Assembly: GCA_020633655.1 (NCBI GenBank)
Contig: JACKDF010000003.1
Location: 310,001 to 374,000 of the forward strand
Source of the DNA: Deferribacteres bacterium
GTDB taxonomy: Bacteria > Zhuqueibacterota > Zhuqueibacteria > Zhuqueibacterales > Geothermadaptataceae
Reading direction: 5' to 3'
Length of the DNA: 64,000 nt
Shown: positions 18,862 to 27,358 of the stretch, in pieces
How the letters are laid out: each line of letters begins with the position of its first letter
How positions within the stretch are numbered: position 1 is the first letter of the stretch
The notes under the pieces: generated by a model
What the model saw: the letters and a program-made list of their open reading frames with translations, nothing else
What the model was told of the DNA's origin: nothing
The model's database searches: none
Translations under genes and position numbers: made by a program

Positions 18862-19893
18862 TTATAGAAATGAACGGTCGGGGGAATTTGTGCAACCACA
18901 CGAACCACCGACAATTAAACCCGTCGAAATTTCTTCGTGATATACTTTTGCCGGATCAACCTTTTCATCGATCATTTGAATAAGGTATCTGACAGCTTTT
19001 ATAGCCAATTCACGAATAGGGACATGCACTGTTGTTAAGCGAGGTGTGAGAAGTCGACTCAAAAATATATCATCAAAACCAGCGACGGCAATACTTGAAG
19101 GGATTTGCATTCCCAAACTTTTCGCGGCTTCAAAGACACCCACTGCCATCATATCATTCGCAGCAAAGACGGCATCGGGCTTTTCTACTTGTGTTACCAG
19201 ACGCATAAATCCATAGTATCCGGATTTAAGAGTAAAACCACCCTGAACAATAAAATGGTCCGCCACATTCAAGCCAGCATGTGTGACAGCATCCTTAAAT
19301 CCACGAAAGCGCTCTTCCGCATCATGGTTTCCCTCAGGGCCGGTTATTGTGGCGATCTTTCTGTATCCATGTTTAATTAAATGTTCGGTTACAGCGTATG
19401 CACCCTGGTAATTATCAAAATTGAAACTGGATTTTTGCGGCAGACCATCGCCACTGCTCAAGAGAACGAGGGGGCGCTTGCTACGGTCAAGTATTCCGGT
19501 TATATCACCATGGATATAGGGTGCCATGAGAATAATCCCATCCACACGCCCACTGGACATAAATTCCAGTAGTGTTTCAACTATGTTACGCTGGTCGTGG
19601 GAACTGGAAACAAGAGTATAACGATTTGCCCGGGAGGCTTCTTCATCGACGCCACGTAAAACTTCGGAGAAAAATTCATCTACTAATGAGGGAAGTATAA
19701 CACCGATCGTTTCGCTGCGTTTTTTAGCGAAGCCTTTGGCAATTGAATTTGGTTGGTAATTGTTTTCGAGAGCGATTTGTTTGATGCGCTGCAGTGTTTT
19801 TGGGCTAACCGGTCCACTGCTATTTAATGCACGGGAAACCGTTGCAACCGAAACACCTGCCTTGCGAGCAATGTCATGAATATTTAAACTCAA
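18862..19893 (-). CDS. LacI-family transcriptional repressor
   Basis: A 343-residue regulator. The N-terminal helix-turn-helix with hinge helix (NIHDIARKAGVSVATVSRAL, then NNYQPNSIAKGFAKK) is the textbook LacI DNA-binding domain. Residues of about 60-335 form the periplasmic-binding-protein-like ligand domain (TIGVILPSLVDEFFSEVLRG, AVFAANDMMAVGV, IAVAGFDD). The start is TTG at 19893, the only start that leaves the helix-turn-helix intact; its ribosome-binding site is weak, suggesting low expression. A near-perfect palindrome at 19955-19970, about 60 bases upstream, is a likely autoregulatory site, and the same palindrome stands before the ABC importer. It probably senses an oligosaccharide from the glucan being degraded. 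The C-terminal tail GGSCGCTNSPDRSF is unusually rich in cysteine. Confidence 0.93.
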   Translation of the reverse strand: MSLNIHDIARKAGVSVATVSRALNSSGPVSPKTLQRIKQIALENNYQPNSIAKGFAKKRSETIGVILPSLVDEFFSEVLRGVDEEASRANRYTLVSSSHDQRNIVETLLEFMSSGRVDGIILMAPYIHGDITGILDRSKRPLVLLSSGDGLPQKSSFNFDNYQGAYAVTEHLIKHGYRKIATITGPEGNHDAEERFRGFKDAVTHAGLNVADHFIVQGGFTLKSGYYGFMRLVTQVEKPDAVFAANDMMAVGVFEAAKSLGMQIPSSIAVAGFDDIFLSRLLTPRLTTVHVPIRELAIKAVRYLIQMIDEKVDPAKVYHEEISTGLIVGGSCGCTNSPDRSFL

Positions 19894-19954
19894 ATCAATG
19901 CAACCGCTTTTAGTGATTAATTAAGCATCAAAACAGGATTAAAAATCAGAAAAA

Positions 19955-19970
19955 ATGTAACCGTTTACAT
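19955..19970. promoter_or_regulatory. Candidate LacI-family operator upstream of the repressor gene
   Basis: ATGTAACCGTTTACAT is a 16-base palindrome with one mismatched pair and matches 15 of 16 positions of the core of the perfect palindrome at 23086-23103. The central CG and TTTACA half-site are typical of LacI/GalR operators. It is placed to repress the repressor's own promoter. Confidence 0.7.
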
Positions 19971-20041
19971 AAAATAGAAAAGGGATGTTAACTTGTCAAG
20001 CATTTTTTCAATATGCTCATACCATGCAAGGACGCGATACA

Positions 20042-20875
20042 TCATTCCTTAACACCACCAATAAGAATTCCGCGAATATAATATTTCTGCAAGAGAAGAA
20101 AGACTATAATGACCGGCAAAACAGTGATAACGGATCCTGCCATCATCAACTCTGGATCGAGATCAAATTCTTTCGAAAGATTGGCCAATGCGACGGGTAA
20201 CGTATACATGCTTTCATCACTCATTACAATTAAAGGCCACAGAAAATCATTCCATGTACCCATAAATGTAAACAGCGCAAGTGTAACTAAAATTGGCATT
20301 GAGAGGGGAATAATGATTTTCCAATAAATATAAAAATCATTGGCACCATCAATATATGCTGCTTCCAGAAGGCTGTCCGGTATACTCGATAAATACTGTC
20401 GAATAAGAAAAATTCCGAATATGCTTGCCATTCCGGGAAGAATTATACCAAAATAAGAGTTCAACAAACCGAGTTTATTTAATAATAAAAAGACGGGTAA
20501 CATCGTTACTTGTCCCGGGATAATCATCGATGAAAGCAAAAGTTTGAACAGGTTTGTTTTGCCCCGGAAATGAAATTTAGCAAAAGCAAATCCGGCCATG
20601 GAATTCACAACAAGAGAAACGATTGTAACACCGATAGACAACACAAGACTGTTTAAAAAATAGCGCGCCAGGTTCATACGCTGAAACAGGAATAAATACT
20701 GTTTTAAAGTAGCCGATTCTGGAATAAACTTAGGTGGGAACGATGCGGATTCTCCTGTTTCCATCAACGACGCACCAATCATCCATAAAAATGGGAGAAT
20801 GGTCAATATCGCTCCTAAGATGACAACGATATGCAAACCAATACTTGTGAATTTTTTCTTAAGACGATAGTCCAT
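20042..20875 (-). CDS. Carbohydrate ABC transporter permease (MalG/CUT1 type)
   Basis: Second membrane subunit of a CUT1 sugar importer. The start is ATG 20875, two bases after the stop of the first permease with GGAG about ten bases upstream; longer upstream frames are not supported. The 277-residue product has six transmembrane segments and the EAA motif that contacts the ATPase (SSIPDSLLEAAYIDGANDFY, G, then IIIPLSMPILVTLALFTF). The typical MalG ending GILIGGVKE is present. With the binding protein and partner permease it should bring oligosaccharides across the inner membrane. No ATPase gene is in the cluster, so it probably uses a shared MsmX/MalK-like ATPase encoded elsewhere. Confidence 0.92.
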   Translation of the reverse strand: MDYRLKKKFTSIGLHIVVILGAILTILPFLWMIGASLMETGESASFPPKFIPESATLKQYLFLFQRMNLARYFLNSLVLSIGVTIVSLVVNSMAGFAFAKFHFRGKTNLFKLLLSSMIIPGQVTMLPVFLLLNKLGLLNSYFGIILPGMASIFGIFLIRQYLSSIPDSLLEAAYIDGANDFYIYWKIIIPLSMPILVTLALFTFMGTWNDFLWPLIVMSDESMYTLPVALANLSKEFDLDPELMMAGSVITVLPVIIVFLLLQKYYIRGILIGGVKE

Positions 20876-20877
20876 CT

Positions 20878-21762
20878 CTATAGCGCTCCACTTTGGTGTT
20901 TCCGTAAGAAGTTCTGAATAATCGCAAAGCTCACCATAATAAAAAAGAGCACGAAAGCAATAGCGGAAGAATATCCCATGTGCCACCAACGGAATCCTTG
21001 ATCGTACAAATAAAGCACAATGCTGAGTGTGGAGTTTAATGGCCCGCCTTGTGTCATCACATACGGTTCTGCAAAAAACTGAAAATAACCGACAATTGTA
21101 ATTACGGTGATAAAAATTGTTGTCGGGGCGAGCTGAGGAATAGTTATATGAATATGTTGCTGCAATCGGCTTGCGCCATCGATTTCCGTTGCTTCATACA
21201 ATTCTTCCGGGATCGCCTGCAATCCTGCGAGAAATATCATCATACTATAGCCAAAATTTTTCCATGCAGCCAGGATGATCAATGCAGGCATTGCCCAGAA
21301 AGGATCGCCAAGCCAGTCGATTTGTTCAATTCCGAAAAAGGAAAGAATATAATTGATCACACCGTATCGTGGATGATACAAATAACGCCAAACAACAGCA
21401 ACAGCAACAAGCGTTGTAATAACAGGCATAAAAAAGGCAAGCCGGAAAAATTTTTTAAAGCGCAGTAATTTAGAATTAAGGGCAATTGCCGAGATAAGCG
21501 CCAAAATCATAGTGAGTGGACCACCGACAAGAACAAAATAGAACGTATTCGAAGTAGCCTTCCAGAAAAGCGGATCAGAAAAAATACGCAGGTAATTTTG
21601 CAATAACACAAAACGAGTCCGCCGAAAGTCAACCAGGGCATAGATATCAAAATCAGTCGTACTCATTACCAAAGCAGCGAGTACAGGTAAAAAGAAAAAC
21701 AGCAGCAAAGTAATGATTGCAGGCGTGAGAAAAAAATAAGGGACATATTGGCTGCGTCGCAC
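20878..21762 (-). CDS. Carbohydrate ABC transporter permease (MalF/UgpA type)
   Basis: First membrane subunit of the CUT1 importer. I choose GTG 21762, which has AAGGA eight bases upstream and gives the usual short basic N-terminus (RRSQYVPYFFLTPAIITLLL); a longer frame from a TTG at 21810 would overlap the preceding gene. About 294 residues with six transmembrane segments and the EAA loop (AIPEELYEATEIDGASRLQQ, then HITIPQLAPT). It lies 11 bases after the binding-protein gene and is followed two bases later by the second permease, so the three are one operon. Confidence 0.9.
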   Translation of the reverse strand: MRRSQYVPYFFLTPAIITLLLFFFLPVLAALVMSTTDFDIYALVDFRRTRFVLLQNYLRIFSDPLFWKATSNTFYFVLVGGPLTMILALISAIALNSKLLRFKKFFRLAFFMPVITTLVAVAVVWRYLYHPRYGVINYILSFFGIEQIDWLGDPFWAMPALIILAAWKNFGYSMMIFLAGLQAIPEELYEATEIDGASRLQQHIHITIPQLAPTTIFITVITIVGYFQFFAEPYVMTQGGPLNSTLSIVLYLYDQGFRWWHMGYSSAIAFVLFFIMVSFAIIQNFLRKHQSGAL

Positions 21763-21773
21763 GATATTCTTCC

Positions 21774-23066
21774 TTACTGAGAATTTAAAAGATCGTTGGC
21801 CAGCAACCAACGACGTTTCTCTAATATTTGGTTTACTTCATTGTTCAACTGCTTAATCATATCATCAAATTCGACTTTCTCATGAATAACAAGCTCAAGA
21901 TGCTCTTGCAGTTTTACGTAGATTTGCTCCCATTCAGGAATTTGAGGAGTTGGTGTGACGTTTTCCAACTGTTGATAGAAGACACGTGTAATCGCATCAT
22001 CTTTTAGCAGGGGATCTTCCCAGGCAGTTTTTACAGAAGGTAGGTCGCGTGTCAGGTTAAAGAATTTAATTTGCGTTTCTTTTTCGCACAGGAACTCGAT
22101 CCATTTCCATGCTGCCTGTGGATTCTTTGCATTTTTAAAAATCACAAGACTTGCACCACCAGCCAGGGATGTGCGATTTTCCTTCAAAGGCATAATTGCG
22201 GTTGCCCATTTACCATTGAGTTCAGAGAAGCGATTTCGAATTTCGTTTACGACCCATGGGCCATGCACCATCATGGCAAAATCCCTTTGCGCAAAACCCT
22301 GATAAATATTCGTAAACTCCGTCATGCTGCGTGATGCGAGCCTATCCTGGAAAAAGGTTAAATAATAACGCAAAGCTTCTTTTGTTTTTTCATCGTCAAA
22401 GGCTGCATACTGAAAATTATCTTTTAAAAATTTGCCACCATTCGCCATGATAAACATCACTGGCACATAACCATCATTGGCGATGAGTGAATAATAAAAG
22501 GCGTATCCCGTGTCTGAATTTTTATTACTCGCGACGATTTTTCGAGACACCTCAAGCAATTGGTCCCATGTTTGTGGCGCTGAATCATATCCCTGTGTAT
22601 GCAAAACATCTGTACGATAAAAGAGAACACGGGTATCAACATACCAGGGAATTCCGAAAAGCCTGTTATTGATGATGTTTGTTTGCCAGACCCCGTCGAA
22701 AAAATTATTCTGTTTAATGATCAATGAATTTTGAATATAAGGATCGAGCTGATCCAATGCGCCTATTGTTTCGAACTCAGGAATCCATGTATTACCCAGC
22801 TGGCAAACATCCGGCATTGTGTTACCAGCAAAGGCAGTCAGTAATTTTTCGTGGGCAGCTCCCCAGGGGATGGATTGAATAGTGATCTTAATGTCTGGAT
22901 TCCGTTCTTTGAATTCAGGCAAAAGAAGTTTGATTTTTTCACCTTCTGCGCCCATAGCCCAGAATTTTAATTCGGTTACGTCCGGGTGCTCTTTTTGGCA
23001 AGAAGTCAGAAATGAGAGGATGAAGAGTGCGGTAATTATGAAATAGCTTATTTTAAAAGTATACAT
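21774..23066 (-). CDS. Sugar ABC transporter substrate-binding lipoprotein
   Basis: A 430-residue extracellular solute-binding protein of the CUT1 type. The lipoprotein signal ends LSFLTSC at about residue 23, so it is lipid-anchored in the periplasm. Family landmarks are LKFWAMGAEGEKIKLLLPEF, AFAGNTMPDVCQLGNTWIPE (tryptophan in a likely sugar-stacking position) and GGASLVIFKNAKNPQAAWKW. It is the first gene of the importer operon and is preceded, 20 bases upstream, by a perfect LacI-type palindrome. Oligosaccharide-specific proteins of this class serve beta-1,2-glucan importers in Listeria, which fits the GH94/GH3/GH144 genes here, but the ligand cannot be read from the sequence. Confidence 0.92.
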   Translation of the reverse strand: MYTFKISYFIITALFILSFLTSCQKEHPDVTELKFWAMGAEGEKIKLLLPEFKERNPDIKITIQSIPWGAAHEKLLTAFAGNTMPDVCQLGNTWIPEFETIGALDQLDPYIQNSLIIKQNNFFDGVWQTNIINNRLFGIPWYVDTRVLFYRTDVLHTQGYDSAPQTWDQLLEVSRKIVASNKNSDTGYAFYYSLIANDGYVPVMFIMANGGKFLKDNFQYAAFDDEKTKEALRYYLTFFQDRLASRSMTEFTNIYQGFAQRDFAMMVHGPWVVNEIRNRFSELNGKWATAIMPLKENRTSLAGGASLVIFKNAKNPQAAWKWIEFLCEKETQIKFFNLTRDLPSVKTAWEDPLLKDDAITRVFYQQLENVTPTPQIPEWEQIYVKLQEHLELVIHEKVEFDDMIKQLNNEVNQILEKRRWLLANDLLNSQ

Positions 23067-23085
23067 TTTACCGATCTTGAGAATT

Positions 23086-23103
23086 AATGTAAACGTTTAC
23101 ATT
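23086..23103. promoter_or_regulatory. Perfect LacI-family operator upstream of the ABC importer
   Basis: AATGTAAACGTTTACATT is an 18-base perfect palindrome centred on CG, 20 bases upstream of the binding-protein start. It is the same motif as the site before the LacI gene (19955-19970), so the repressor very likely controls importer expression. Half-sites TGTAAAC also occur on either strand at about 18715-18722 and 18851-18857, before the CBM9-repeat gene. Confidence 0.8.
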
Positions 23104-23274
23104 TTAATCTACAAAATTATATTTTTGATTCCAATACAAATTCCTGTCATATAATCCAGAGAAACCAGGTACAGGCTGTTACAATTATTGAACTAAAAAA
23201 TGAGTTGCAACAGTTGCTTCTCTGATTTTTGCTCGATATATTCATTCCCGAATTAATTTAAAAAGGACGCATTG

Positions 23275-23823
23275 ATGTTGAATATGAAGAACCCATTTAT
23301 TTTCGGTAAAAAAGTCTACTTGCGTGCTCCTGAAGCCGGGGACGAGCAATGTGCTGCTCTATGTGAGAATCATCCGGATCCGAGAGAAACGTTATTCTAT
23401 CCCCTGCCTACATCCTTTGAACAGCAAAGAACAAAAATCAACAAATGGGTGGAGGATCAAGCGACTGTTCTTTTTACAATTTGTACCATAGCAGAGAATA
23501 CACCCATTGGTATGACGGCATTTGTTCGAATTGATTGGATTGGGCGAATGGCAACATTTTATATCGCCATCGGCGAAAAAGAAAACTGGTCCCAGGGTTA
23601 TGGAACGGAAGTTGTAAATTTAATGGTGCGTTATGGATTTGAAACCTTGAATCTAAATCGCATACAATTGCATGTTGTTAAAAGCAATGAGAAAGCAATA
23701 AAAGCATATAAAAAAGCCGGTTACGTAATCGAAGGAACTCTGGAACAAGCCATGTATTTCAATAACACCTACCATGATTTCTATATTATGGCCATTTTAA
23801 AGCAAAACTGGAATTCTCTATAA
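23275..23823 (+). CDS. GNAT-family N-acetyltransferase (RimJ/RimL/SpeG-like)
   Basis: A 182-residue acetyltransferase, one of only two plus-strand genes here. The start is ATG 23275 with AAGGA seven bases upstream. The GNAT fold is complete: FGKKVYLRAPEAGDEQ at the N-terminus, a central strand MATFYIAIGEKENWSQ, the acetyl-CoA pyrophosphate loop QGYGTEVV, and the C-terminal NLNRIQLHVVKSNEKAIKAY plus KAGYVIEGTL. This layout is closest to the RimJ/RimL and spermidine acetyltransferase branch, which modify amines on proteins or small molecules. The target is unknown. It is divergent from the ABC importer operon and shares its 200-base promoter region. Confidence 0.88.
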   Translation: MLNMKNPFIFGKKVYLRAPEAGDEQCAALCENHPDPRETLFYPLPTSFEQQRTKINKWVEDQATVLFTICTIAENTPIGMTAFVRIDWIGRMATFYIAIGEKENWSQGYGTEVVNLMVRYGFETLNLNRIQLHVVKSNEKAIKAYKKAGYVIEGTLEQAMYFNNTYHDFYIMAILKQNWNSL

Positions 23824-23864
23824 ATCGAAGTCCATGCAAACAAGAAATTACTCCGGAGAATACA

Positions 23865-25262
23865 GTGCACTCTATTCGAGTCATTCTCATTTTATTTACC
23901 CTGCTTCAAGCAGCCTATACGCAAGAACCAATTGAAGTCATTATCGAAGGCAAGTTTCAAGCACATGAATCGAATATTGCCAGATTCAATTCGCCTCTTA
24001 CCACCGCGAATAACATCATTTATCTCGCTTATATCACACCGGATCTAAAAACAGTTGTCGCCCAAAAGAAAGGCCCCAATTGGCATATTTCCACTGTTTC
24101 TGAAATCACACAAGACAATCCATGGCACAACGCACCTTCAATCACAGTGGATGAACAGGGCTATGTCCATATACTGTATAATATGCACGCAACACCATGG
24201 CAATACAGTATGTCCTCAAAACCGGGGGACATATCGAATTGGCTGTTCCGTGGGCAATTTGCCGGCGAAAATCCGGGATTGGGGAGTACAGGTCCATCTG
24301 ATTGCACCGGGGATTGTTACAACGAATGGATCAGCGAAGGCACCGCAGATATCCCCGGGAATCAGGTTGGATATGCATTTATGACGACTGACAGAAATGG
24401 CAAAATATACGTCGCCTTTCGTGAGTGCTTTTATTGTGACGCCAGCTATCATCAACGGCAGCGTTCGGGTGGGATAGTCACGTACAATGTCGAAACAAAA
24501 TCATGGCGTCGTGTTGGTGGAATCCGCCCCTGGGCCACGGATTCAGTCTATTCACCTTTAGGTCACCATTTGTTTTTCGATCGCAACAACCGCATGCATG
24601 TTTCCTGGGTGTGGGGGCACCATTACACCGAAGAAGAAAGCAGTGACGCCTTCTGGTTTAATCCCAATTACCCATCCTATGCATTTTCCGATGATGGTGG
24701 GAAGACATTCTTTACTGCCAGCGGGAAGAAGATGAATTTGCCCATCGATTTCACTGAATCAGAGCCCGTAATCGATGCAAACTGGATTCAGAATCCTCAA
24801 GAAAATGGTTATTTCTGGGGTTACACAGAGATCACCGCAATGCCAGATGGAACTCCCTACATTCTTATTTTTCCACGCACAGAATCAAAACCCGAAGTAC
24901 GGAAAGCCTTTCTCTATTATAAGCAAAAATGGTCGCAACCATTAGCCTTGCCCTGGGGTGGCGAAGATATGGTCATCGACTCAAAGGGGATCATTACTGT
25001 TATTTCATCCGGAATACGTGTTCACAGGAGTGAAGATGGCGGCCTTACCTGGAAAAATTCTGAAATCGATATGACAGGTCCTTACAATATAATTGTGGAT
25101 TATAATTTTGTTAATCATTCCGATGACATTCGTTTTCTGGCATTTAAACAAGATGGTGCAGATTCATTCGTTCGTATTTATACACTGAAGTTTTCCCATT
25201 CCAAATTTGACACCTTACCTCCTGCCCCACCGCAAAATATCCGCACGAATACGCAACACTAA
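23865..25262 (+). CDS. Secreted BNR-repeat-containing protein (BNR_4 family)
   Basis: A 465-residue protein starting at GTG 23865 with GGAG six bases upstream. A signal peptide (MHSIRVILILFTLLQAAYTQ) directs export. The rest is a beta-propeller of the BNR_4 type: repeated strands such as NIIYLAYITPDLKTVVAQKK, DEQGYVHILYN, DRNGKIYVAFREC, DRNNRMHVSWVWGHHY, and Asp-box-like turns SDDGGKT and SEDGGLTWK. BNR_4 proteins include polysaccharide lyases and glycan hydrolases as well as uncharacterised members; I cannot assign an activity. Conserved His and Trp clusters (DNPWHNAP, SWVWGHHY) could form an active site. It follows the GNAT gene by 41 bases. Confidence 0.82.
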   Translation: MHSIRVILILFTLLQAAYTQEPIEVIIEGKFQAHESNIARFNSPLTTANNIIYLAYITPDLKTVVAQKKGPNWHISTVSEITQDNPWHNAPSITVDEQGYVHILYNMHATPWQYSMSSKPGDISNWLFRGQFAGENPGLGSTGPSDCTGDCYNEWISEGTADIPGNQVGYAFMTTDRNGKIYVAFRECFYCDASYHQRQRSGGIVTYNVETKSWRRVGGIRPWATDSVYSPLGHHLFFDRNNRMHVSWVWGHHYTEEESSDAFWFNPNYPSYAFSDDGGKTFFTASGKKMNLPIDFTESEPVIDANWIQNPQENGYFWGYTEITAMPDGTPYILIFPRTESKPEVRKAFLYYKQKWSQPLALPWGGEDMVIDSKGIITVISSGIRVHRSEDGGLTWKNSEIDMTGPYNIIVDYNFVNHSDDIRFLAFKQDGADSFVRIYTLKFSHSKFDTLPPAPPQNIRTNTQH

Positions 25263-25287
25263 GAAATCGCATTGCACACGTTATGGA

Positions 25288-26463
25288 TTACAGAGCTAAC
25301 GCCTGAGCCATGCGTTCTGCCATTAATTGCACAGGTGCCTCCTCTCGAATAGTTTGTTCTGCGGCAGCCGACATTGCTTTAATTTGAAGAGTATCCGCAA
25401 ACAACTCTTCAATCATTTCAGCCATGTTAATTATGCTGTTGCCTTCCACCATGACACCATTTTTCCCATTTTTCAAATAGATAATCTCCGGTCCATGATT
25501 CGCATCCGCGGTCGTGATAATTGGTAATCCAAAACAAAAGGAATAGACAATTGCCAATCCGACGGCTCCCGGTATTATAAATAAATCCGCCATTATAAAA
25601 TAACGAGCCTTGAGTTCGTCGTCAAATATGGCGCCAGTAAAAGTGACGAAATCCGGGGCGATTTGCAGGGCTAAATTTTGCAGGTTTTCCCGATTGTTTC
25701 CATCCCCAATTATGATGAGATGATATTTCGTACTCTCTGATTTATTCAAGTGGCCAATGATTTGAATCGCCTTTTCTACTCTTTTACGCGTGGTTAATCT
25801 CCCCATAAACAAAATGTAATTGCGATCTAGTGGTAGTCCTGCAGATTTTCGCAACTCTTGTTTCGAAAACTTTTGCCGTGTCAATGTGGCGAGTTTCAGC
25901 AATTTATCTGTGTTTAACGTATTCGGAGCACAAATTACACGAGTTCTCTCGACATAATTTTCCACAAGGTACTGTTCACCAACCCGGCAATATGTCACGA
26001 CTGCATCGCTTTTTTTAAGGAAAAACAAAGCATACTTCTGCCGTAGCCACTTTTTAAATTTAGAACGATAAACAACAGAGGGCATATGCGCATGTGTCCA
26101 CCACACGAATCGGATACCAAAGATTTTGCAAACGAGAAATGCCAAATATTCAGTAAATTGCAGCGTGTCATTCTGAGCCAAAACAACATCCGGTTTTTCT
26201 TTTATGATGTATTTCACTGCACCCGGGAAAAATCCAATTTTTTCTGCTGCTACAGGCAGCCACGATCGAAAAATTTTGTATTGAACAACATCATTTCCCC
26301 GGATATAGGAGCGCAAAGTTCCTGTGGTTAAAATTTCGACTTCAGCATCGTATTTATCGCCGATAAAGGTCAGGATTTCATTACGGTAATCCTGCCAAGT
26401 CGCATATTTGGAAATAAAAAATACACGCTTCTTTTGTTGCGAATTTTTACTACTTGTATTCAT
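25288..26463 (-). CDS. Glycosyltransferase family 4 protein
   Basis: A cytoplasmic GT-B glycosyltransferase of about 391 residues. The N-terminal Rossmann half carries KKRVFFISKYATWQDYRNEI and VRFVWWTHAH-like strands; the C-terminal half has the GT4 donor-site features LFMGRLTTRKRVEKAIQIIG, YHLIIIGDGNNRENL and the EX7E-like region FIIPGAVGLAIVYSFCFGLP followed by GPEIIYLKNGKNGVMVEG. It transfers a nucleotide-activated sugar onto the growing exopolysaccharide unit. ATG 26463 is taken as start (an in-frame ATG 12 bases earlier is possible); either overlaps the end of the upstream GT2 gene. It is the last gene of the capsule cluster and converges with the BNR gene across only 25 bases. Confidence 0.9.
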   Translation of the reverse strand: MNTSSKNSQQKKRVFFISKYATWQDYRNEILTFIGDKYDAEVEILTTGTLRSYIRGNDVVQYKIFRSWLPVAAEKIGFFPGAVKYIIKEKPDVVLAQNDTLQFTEYLAFLVCKIFGIRFVWWTHAHMPSVVYRSKFKKWLRQKYALFFLKKSDAVVTYCRVGEQYLVENYVERTRVICAPNTLNTDKLLKLATLTRQKFSKQELRKSAGLPLDRNYILFMGRLTTRKRVEKAIQIIGHLNKSESTKYHLIIIGDGNNRENLQNLALQIAPDFVTFTGAIFDDELKARYFIMADLFIIPGAVGLAIVYSFCFGLPIITTADANHGPEIIYLKNGKNGVMVEGNSIINMAEMIEELFADTLQIKAMSAAAEQTIREEAPVQLMAERMAQALAL

Positions 26464-27355
26464 AATAAACCACATTAAAACATGCTGCTAAATGCCCGAT
26501 CTGCATGCACATGCGCAAGAATTGCAATACCCCTTTGGCCGGGGATTGGAAAAATCGGAAAATAAGTGTAAAAGAAAAGAAAAGCAGCACAACGACTGCT
26601 TTGGTTAAGATTAACATCCGATTGTGTTTTTGCTGCAAACGAAAAGCGCTGTAATTTAATCCTGCACGAAAATATCTTTGCATCAACCAGGATAATTTCA
26701 TGCGTTCTTTTGGGTAAATTTCATAGGTAATAGCCGCATCGTTCCACAAAAACACACGATTTTCGTTTGCACGTAATGCAAAATAAATGGCATCCCCTCC
26801 CCCACTTAATCCATATTTTGGATTGAATCTTTCGTTAGTAAAAACATCGGCCTGAATAAAAGCATTGCCGGTGCGCATTTTGTCAAATAACCGCGTCCCA
26901 GTTTCAAACCGTGGGCGATGAAAAAGCAGCTCAGCATCAAACCAGAGGGGTGATTTCTCTTCCATTCGCGGAAGTACAGGTCCGAAATAGCCATCAGCAG
27001 CATGTGTTTTTTGATAAGTCCAATAAGCCCTTAACCAATTCGGTTCGACAATTTCATCATCATCCACAAAAGCTATCCAATGACCTTCGGCTTGCGCAAG
27101 AGCACGATTTCGTGCAAGGGAAATATTCTGCACCGGTTCACTGAAATAATGCAAATTTTGCATTTGATTCGATATGTGAGCAACACTTTCTTTTGCACTG
27201 CATGCTGCATCATTATCAACGACAATAATTTCGACCCTGGCTTCCACATTTTTAATAGCAATTTCGAGGCTTTTGAGCAAACGTCGCAGCTTTTTTGGCC
27301 TTCGGAACGTAGCAATACAAACGGAGATATCGATTTTTTTACGTCCTGCCGTCAT
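26450..27355 (-). CDS. Glycosyltransferase family 2 with C-terminal membrane segment
   Basis: A 301-residue GT-A glycosyltransferase. It begins with the GT2 strand IDISVCIATFRRPKKLRRLL, then EIIVVDNDA and the metal-binding DDD in AFVDDDEIVEPNWL. The acceptor-side region SGGGDAIYFALRANENR follows. A hydrophobic helix near residues 255-272 (AVVVLLFFSFTLIFRFF) probably attaches it to the inner membrane. It starts four bases after the flippase gene and overlaps the GT4 gene, so all three are cotranscribed. Confidence 0.9.
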   Translation of the reverse strand: MTAGRKKIDISVCIATFRRPKKLRRLLKSLEIAIKNVEARVEIIVVDNDAACSAKESVAHISNQMQNLHYFSEPVQNISLARNRALAQAEGHWIAFVDDDEIVEPNWLRAYWTYQKTHAADGYFGPVLPRMEEKSPLWFDAELLFHRPRFETGTRLFDKMRTGNAFIQADVFTNERFNPKYGLSGGGDAIYFALRANENRVFLWNDAAITYEIYPKERMKLSWLMQRYFRAGLNYSAFRLQQKHNRMLILTKAVVVLLFFSFTLIFRFFQSPAKGVLQFLRMCMQIGHLAACFNVVYYEYK

Positions 27356-27358
27356 AGG

